The notes under the pieces: generated by a model | Databases searched by the model: none | The model's input: only the letters and a program-made list of their open reading frames with translations | What the model was told of the DNA's origin: nothing | In this document: positions 3,901 through 5,621 of the stretch, one piece after another | How positions within the stretch are numbered: position 1 is the first letter of the stretch | Layout of the letters: each line of letters starts with the position of its first letter | Position numbers and translations under genes: made by a program | NCBI GenBank assembly: GCA_002392765.1 | Contig: DGHT01000063.1 | Span: forward strand, 5,421-11,041 | DNA from: Verrucomicrobia bacterium UBA3841 | GTDB lineage: Bacteria; Verrucomicrobiota; Kiritimatiellia; RFP12; UBA1067 | DNA: 5,621 nucleotides | Reading direction: 5' to 3'

Positions 3901-5621
3901 GGGCGGGGTTGACGGCGAGATCATTGCGGAGGAGGTGGTCGGTGAGCTTCGGCCAGGTGAGAATGGCGTGTATGGCACCGGCTTCGCTTGGGATATGGAG
4001 GGAGTGGCCTTTACGGCCATGTGGGAGACTGTATGCGTTCAACTTTACGCCGAGGGTAAGGGCGGAGAAGTGTCTGATGTGACAGACACGGCATTTGTGC
4101 AGGTGAAGACGACGAAGGAGACCCAGGCATCTGTGATTGCCTGCGAAACTCTTTTCGGTGAATCTGGTATGGTGACCTTGGATGAAAACGACAACGTTGT
4201 TGTTACCCTTACGAACAACGTTAGCGGGACGGTGGAGATTCCCGATAATGTGGGTGCGGTGACGATTGATTTGAATGGGCATGATATTGTCGGGGATGGT
4301 GGGCCGGCGATTAGGATTGTGAAGGGTGATGGCGAGGGTTCGACGACGCAGCTGTCGATTGACGATACGTCGGAGGGCGAGAAGGGGCAGATTGCCGGCG
4401 GAGGCGAGAGCGCGGGAATCGAGGTCGCGGAAGACGCCGCGACCGGCGTGAAGCTTGACGTTGAAGAGGGCGTTGGCGTCTTCAACGGCGACGGGAGCGA
4501 GCAGGAGCTTAAGCCGATGCTCGTTGGCACTGGCAAGGTGACGGTGCCGAAGACGTGGAAGGTCGGGCAGAAGGTGACGTGGAAGGCGACGGCCGACAAG
4601 GGCAGCGTGTTCGCGCGCTGGGAAGGTCCGCTCGTAGATTCGCTGAACCTCACGAGGAACGAAAGGCGCAATCCGTCGCTCGCGTTCGCCGTGCCGGAAG
4701 GCTTCGAGACGAATATGGTGACGGCGGTGTTCATCCCGCTGGATGACGACGGGCTTTATGCGCTGGGAATCACCCAAGCGGAATTCGATTTCAAGGAAAC
4801 TGTTTCCGACGTATGGGTGACGGACGATTCGCAGTCGTATGTGACGGCGAGCGTGAGCGGACTCCCGACGGGATTGAAGTTCGACGCGAAGAAGATGTGC
4901 ATCACGGGCGCGCCCACGAAGGGCGGCGTCTATTGGGTGCAGATCAAGGCGAAGAACGCCTCCGGCTACCAATGGGCGGAGAACGTGAAGGTGACGGTCT
5001 CCGGCGACGGCAAGGAAGCAAAGGAGCCGAAGCTGACAAGGACGGCGTACTACCCGCTCACGGTGATCTGCGCCACGGAGGGCGGCACAGTGAGCGGCAC
5101 GGGCGTTTACGCCGAAGGCAAGAAGGTGACAATCAAGGCGACGGCGGCGAAAGGGTATGTATTTGCGGGGTGGTACGATGAGATTGTAAAGTGTAAAATG
5201 GAAAATGAAAAATTGGGAAGTGCGGCGTCGATGAGCGTGACCGTGCCGGAGATGCGGTATGTGTTCGCCAAGTTCGTGACGGTGGAGGAAGACAGGGGCA
5301 GCATCGAGCTGGCGGTGAACGGCGAGGAATTACGGCGCGATGGGGGCATCGCGCCCTACCAGGTGAATATCTGGGCGGGGGTGTACATGGAGTGGCCGGT
5401 GGCGGCGAGCGCGCTTTCCGAGACGAAGGTGAAGGTGGCGGGGCTGCCCTCGGGGCTGAAGTTCGCGGAGAAGGATATCATGAAGAAAGGGTCGAAGACC
5501 GAGGTCGAGATCCCTGCGAACACGATCTACGGCGCGCCCACAGCGGCGTCGAAGGAACGGCGCGATGGGGGCATCGCGCCCTACCAGGTGAAGATCACGG
5601 TGACGACGGCGGGCAAGTCGT
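920..5621 (+). CDS. Giant modular exported protein with CARDB-like, InlB-like and putative-Ig modules (3' end outside window)
   Basis: The frame is open for 1,567 codons from ATG 920 to the window edge with no stop, so the gene is partial. Approximate modules: export signal 1-22; Ig-like beta domain 60-133; beta-rich region of unknown type 135-490; propeller- or sialidase-like repeats 495-835, seen as recurring 'S/P-x-x-D/N-G-x-x-x-x-x-W' strands such as LPSLAAMSDGSIAAAWMN and SPVVRAAANGKVLVAWLRN; CARDB-like domains 841-948 and 953-1066; a module with VTIDLNGHDI (1114-1123) resembling beta-helix surface repeats, 1069-1195; an InlB/'bacterial repeat'-type module about 1201-1275 (VGQKVTWKATADKGSVFARWEG); a putative-Ig module 1283-1360 (GLPTGLKFD, ITGAPTKGGVYWVQI); a second InlB-like module 1377-1454 (GYVFAGWYDE); and a second putative-Ig module from about 1460 on (GLPSGLKF, IYGAPT). 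No catalytic motif was recognised. The composition fits an extracellular or cell-surface adhesion or scaffold protein; that role is inference. Three small in-frame insertions near the C-terminal part are listed separately. A C-terminal anchor or sorting signal, if any, lies outside the window. Confidence 0.9.
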   Translation, partial: MKKRIKAFIAATLAACAITAEAATGSSGWSFVDTTSDELKISDVVSKYFDGEYGGNVGRKSTFLNGTSCEIEMDVIVDDYSKVDHWLVNGREVTDHLFTFDVGSIGVGGKLEVVAVGKKDGERSKPFRVNFDVAKHVDDETPGLWTARPSNSEGIDEIVYTLYGGSPSVAFQLAPEQTGTKPKALSWLPGDEWSLAPKIELKLEVRSDGNGSCTFGTVGSELGTSSSEGTASHKRNRRAVGKLARVMDKEVGITFTGGPLTMSWNPQKKRWVAEDVSFGGEVSGSFGLTHHYPTPIGPMFLEGKVEAALSGMFKISGIDNGWGGLESSFTLSSERLPKVTVAGGYGINNVANVKGSLSGMSVLEATHSKGAWTDVRWGLRGSGAITAKFLPFEATLFELTSDTLWIINNSSPKSMRLMSAAPDAGLEWRLQSRDYLSSPKNGLRLMSAPGGTDFAIAESGGYPEPAPAMASGVKGDALAYLRDNAARSSANRTELVLRIGTSNEWGSVETVWDDGTADFLPSLAAMSDGSIAAAWMNASRTFTDGVTVDEFCGAEEIAAGIRNASTGAWTCKNLTSDGAFDFSPVVRAAANGKVLVAWLRNASGKMTSSASEPTDIMAAVYSGGAWGGATAVKSGVGIVNGFDVAFNGENAVLAFSKDSDGNPSTVGDAEMYAVQLSGGSWGEPAKLTASGDADGMPLVRVDGAGGFAVLWTVKGVLMETTEFVISNAVAVAAADGWTLPAKPVMIRGTDGRDALVWNDISKAGGAADAPTAMMYDPVCGAWGAPVKLFDDERRESRLSGAIGIDGGLRIGYESASVTTNAAGEMLVGTTEVRTRFVPAQCDLAVEEDGFSFSTDEFTAGEEVSLTVKAANLGFWPATGATVKVYEEKDDARTELASVVTNFPGGGVVAVTVPWTVDNTQTNLKFTVEVDSGANGEPEDAKDNNVYSWFAGVPDVSFGTVMVRNESATRRLLTANVVNKGLGPLPAGAKVVFRRGGVDGEIIAEEVVGELRPGENGVYGTGFAWDMEGVAFTAMWETVCVQLYAEGKGGEVSDVTDTAFVQVKTTKETQASVIACETLFGESGMVTLDENDNVVVTLTNNVSGTVEIPDNVGAVTIDLNGHDIVGDGGPAIRIVKGDGEGSTTQLSIDDTSEGEKGQIAGGGESAGIEVAEDAATGVKLDVEEGVGVFNGDGSEQELKPMLVGTGKVTVPKTWKVGQKVTWKATADKGSVFARWEGPLVDSLNLTRNERRNPSLAFAVPEGFETNMVTAVFIPLDDDGLYALGITQAEFDFKETVSDVWVTDDSQSYVTASVSGLPTGLKFDAKKMCITGAPTKGGVYWVQIKAKNASGYQWAENVKVTVSGDGKEAKEPKLTRTAYYPLTVICATEGGTVSGTGVYAEGKKVTIKATAAKGYVFAGWYDEIVKCKMENEKLGSAASMSVTVPEMRYVFAKFVTVEEDRGSIELAVNGEELRRDGGIAPYQVNIWAGVYMEWPVAASALSETKVKVAGLPSGLKFAEKDIMKKGSKTEVEIPANTIYGAPTAASKERRDGGIAPYQVKITVTTAGKS
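2402..3430 (+). other. Propeller-like repeat region of the giant protein
   Basis: Residues about 495-835 contain several weakly similar segments, each with a strand, a D-G or N-G turn and a strand ending in a tryptophan or aromatic residue: LPSLAAMSDGSIAAAWMN, SPVVRAAANGKVLVAWLRN, GFDVAFNGENAVLAFSKD and MPLVRVDGAGGFAVLWTV. Between them come 'S-G-G-x-W-G-x-P/A' segments (GGAWGGATAV, GGSWGEPAKL, CGAWGAPVKL). This spacing is typical of beta-propeller blades of the sialidase/BNR kind. The canonical Asp-box (SxDxGxxW) is absent, so the family assignment is tentative. Confidence 0.5.
3440..4117 (+). other. Two CARDB-like (cell-adhesion-related) domains
   Basis: Residues 841-948 begin CDLAVEEDGFSFS and continue AGEEVSLTVKAANLGFWPATGATVKV in pieces. 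This is the usual CARDB pattern: 'D-L-x-V' at the start, a 'G-x-x-V-x-L-x-x-x-V-x-N-x-G' strand, then an E/D-rich loop ending near DAKDNNVY. Residues 953-1066 repeat the plan in divergent form: PDVSFGTVMV, LTANVVNKGLGPLPAGAKVVF, ending VTDTAFVQVKT. CARDB domains are typically found in extracellular bacterial and archaeal proteins. Confidence 0.65.
4124..4510 (+). other. Beta-helix-like module of unusual base composition
   Basis: Residues 1069-1195 contain VTLTNNVSGTVEI, VTIDLNGHDIVG and AIRIVKGDGEG. The 'T-I-D-L-N-G-H-x-I' motif is common in repeat-rich bacterial surface proteins and right-handed beta-helix proteins. Codon use differs from the flanks (GTT, GAT, GGT and ATT in the first half). 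A hand count gives 89 G+C in the 180 bases 4141-4320 (about 49%), against 41 of 60 in 2641-2700. Acquisition as a separate module is plausible. Confidence 0.5.
4766..5001 (+). other. Putative Ig (He_PIG-like) module 1
   Basis: Residues 1283-1356 contain GLPTGLKFDAKKMCITGAPTKGG as two consecutive blocks, then VYWVQIKAKNASGY. This 'G-L-P-x-G-L-x-F-D … I-x-G-x-P-T-x-x-G-x-Y-x-V' order is the hallmark of putative-Ig cadherin-like repeats. A second copy follows at about 5300-5621 (GLPSGLKFAEKD, IYGAPT, VKITVTT). Confidence 0.7.
5183..5215 (+). repeat. AT-rich in-frame insertion inside an InlB-like repeat
   Basis: This 33-nt stretch has 7 G, no C and 26 A/T (21% G+C), in a gene of about 60% G+C. 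It encodes IVKCKMENEKL (residues 1422-1432). It interrupts the module between GYVFAGWYDE and ASMSVTVPE, where related repeats normally have a short Gly/Ser-rich loop. The pattern AAAATGGAAAATGAAAAATT looks like AT-rich intergenic repeat DNA. Exact ends cannot be set from one copy; the C-free run extends to 5220. Confidence 0.6.
5332..5367 (+). repeat. Palindromic in-frame repeat element, copy 1
   Basis: This 36-nt sequence is identical to 5557-5592. It contains a perfect 9-bp inverted repeat, GGCGCGATG (5334-5342) and CATCGCGCC (5347-5355), around a GGGG loop, followed by the tail CTACCAGGTGAA. It encodes RRDGGIAPYQV (residues 1472-1482) in the giant protein, just upstream of putative-Ig module 2. 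Identity stops abruptly on both sides. The length is a multiple of three, so the reading frame is kept. Confidence 0.85.
5557..5592 (+). repeat. Palindromic in-frame repeat element, copy 2
   Basis: This is identical over 36 nt to copy 1, 225 nt downstream (75 codons), and is read in the same frame (RRDGGIAPYQV, residues 1547-1557). The stem is 5559-5567 with 5572-5580. It falls between IYGAPTAASKE and KITVTTAGKS of the putative-Ig module, a spot where these modules normally have a short loop before the last strand. Confidence 0.85.

Noticed and set aside
4045..4734. Minus-strand open frame of 229 codons, rich in Ser/Thr/Pro
   Set aside because: It is an antisense shadow of the CARDB-like to InlB-like region of the giant gene, with no ribosome binding site or family match.
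3869..4972. Long minus-strand open frame (367 codons)
   Set aside because: It lies wholly opposite the giant gene. Its Arg/His/Leu-rich product is the usual antisense reading of GC-rich codons, and it has no recognisable domain.

Overview
The window is GC-rich bacterial DNA, roughly 60% G+C in most coding stretches. It holds two genes on the + strand and three families of small repeats. I infer a Verrucomicrobiota-type genome of the Kiritimatiellota/Lentisphaerota kind. The grounds are style only: a four-helix-bundle 'suffix domain' protein, beside a giant exported protein built of CARDB-like, InlB-like and putative-Ig modules, with many short repeats. There is no rRNA or housekeeping marker here, so the taxonomy is tentative.

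Layout. Positions 1-93 hold an imperfect long hairpin built from a 9-nt repeat (GGGGACNNT on one arm, GTCNCCNNN on the other). Positions 111-788 encode a four-helix-bundle protein related to the S23/23S rRNA intervening-sequence protein family. Positions 808-902 hold a second hairpin of the same family and orientation. Positions 920-5621 are the first 1,567 codons of a giant exported protein that runs off the window end with no stop codon. Its order is: signal peptide, Ig-like domain, beta-rich region, propeller-like repeats, two CARDB-like domains, a beta-helix-like module, then alternating InlB-like and putative-Ig (He_PIG-like) modules. Almost the whole window is therefore gene or repeat. 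There is no tRNA, rRNA, CRISPR array, transposase or reverse transcriptase.

Most notable points. (1) The four-helix-bundle gene lies between two copies of the same hairpin repeat. This resembles the way S23-type ORFs sit inside hairpin-forming intervening sequences of 23S rRNA, but here it is outside rRNA; it may be a small mobile or repeat-propagating unit. (2) Near its 3' end the giant gene carries two identical 36-nt copies of a perfect palindromic element (9-bp stem, GGGG loop). Both are read in the same frame and add RRDGGIAPYQV to the protein, much as Rickettsia palindromic elements do inside ORFs. (3) Between two conserved motifs of an InlB-like repeat, the same gene carries a 33-nt, C-free, 21% G+C segment that looks like an AT-rich intergenic repeat captured in frame.

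The two genes have no obvious functional link. The first probably belongs to the repeat unit. The second is a host surface or secreted protein whose leader now contains the second hairpin and whose coding region has tolerated further small insertions.
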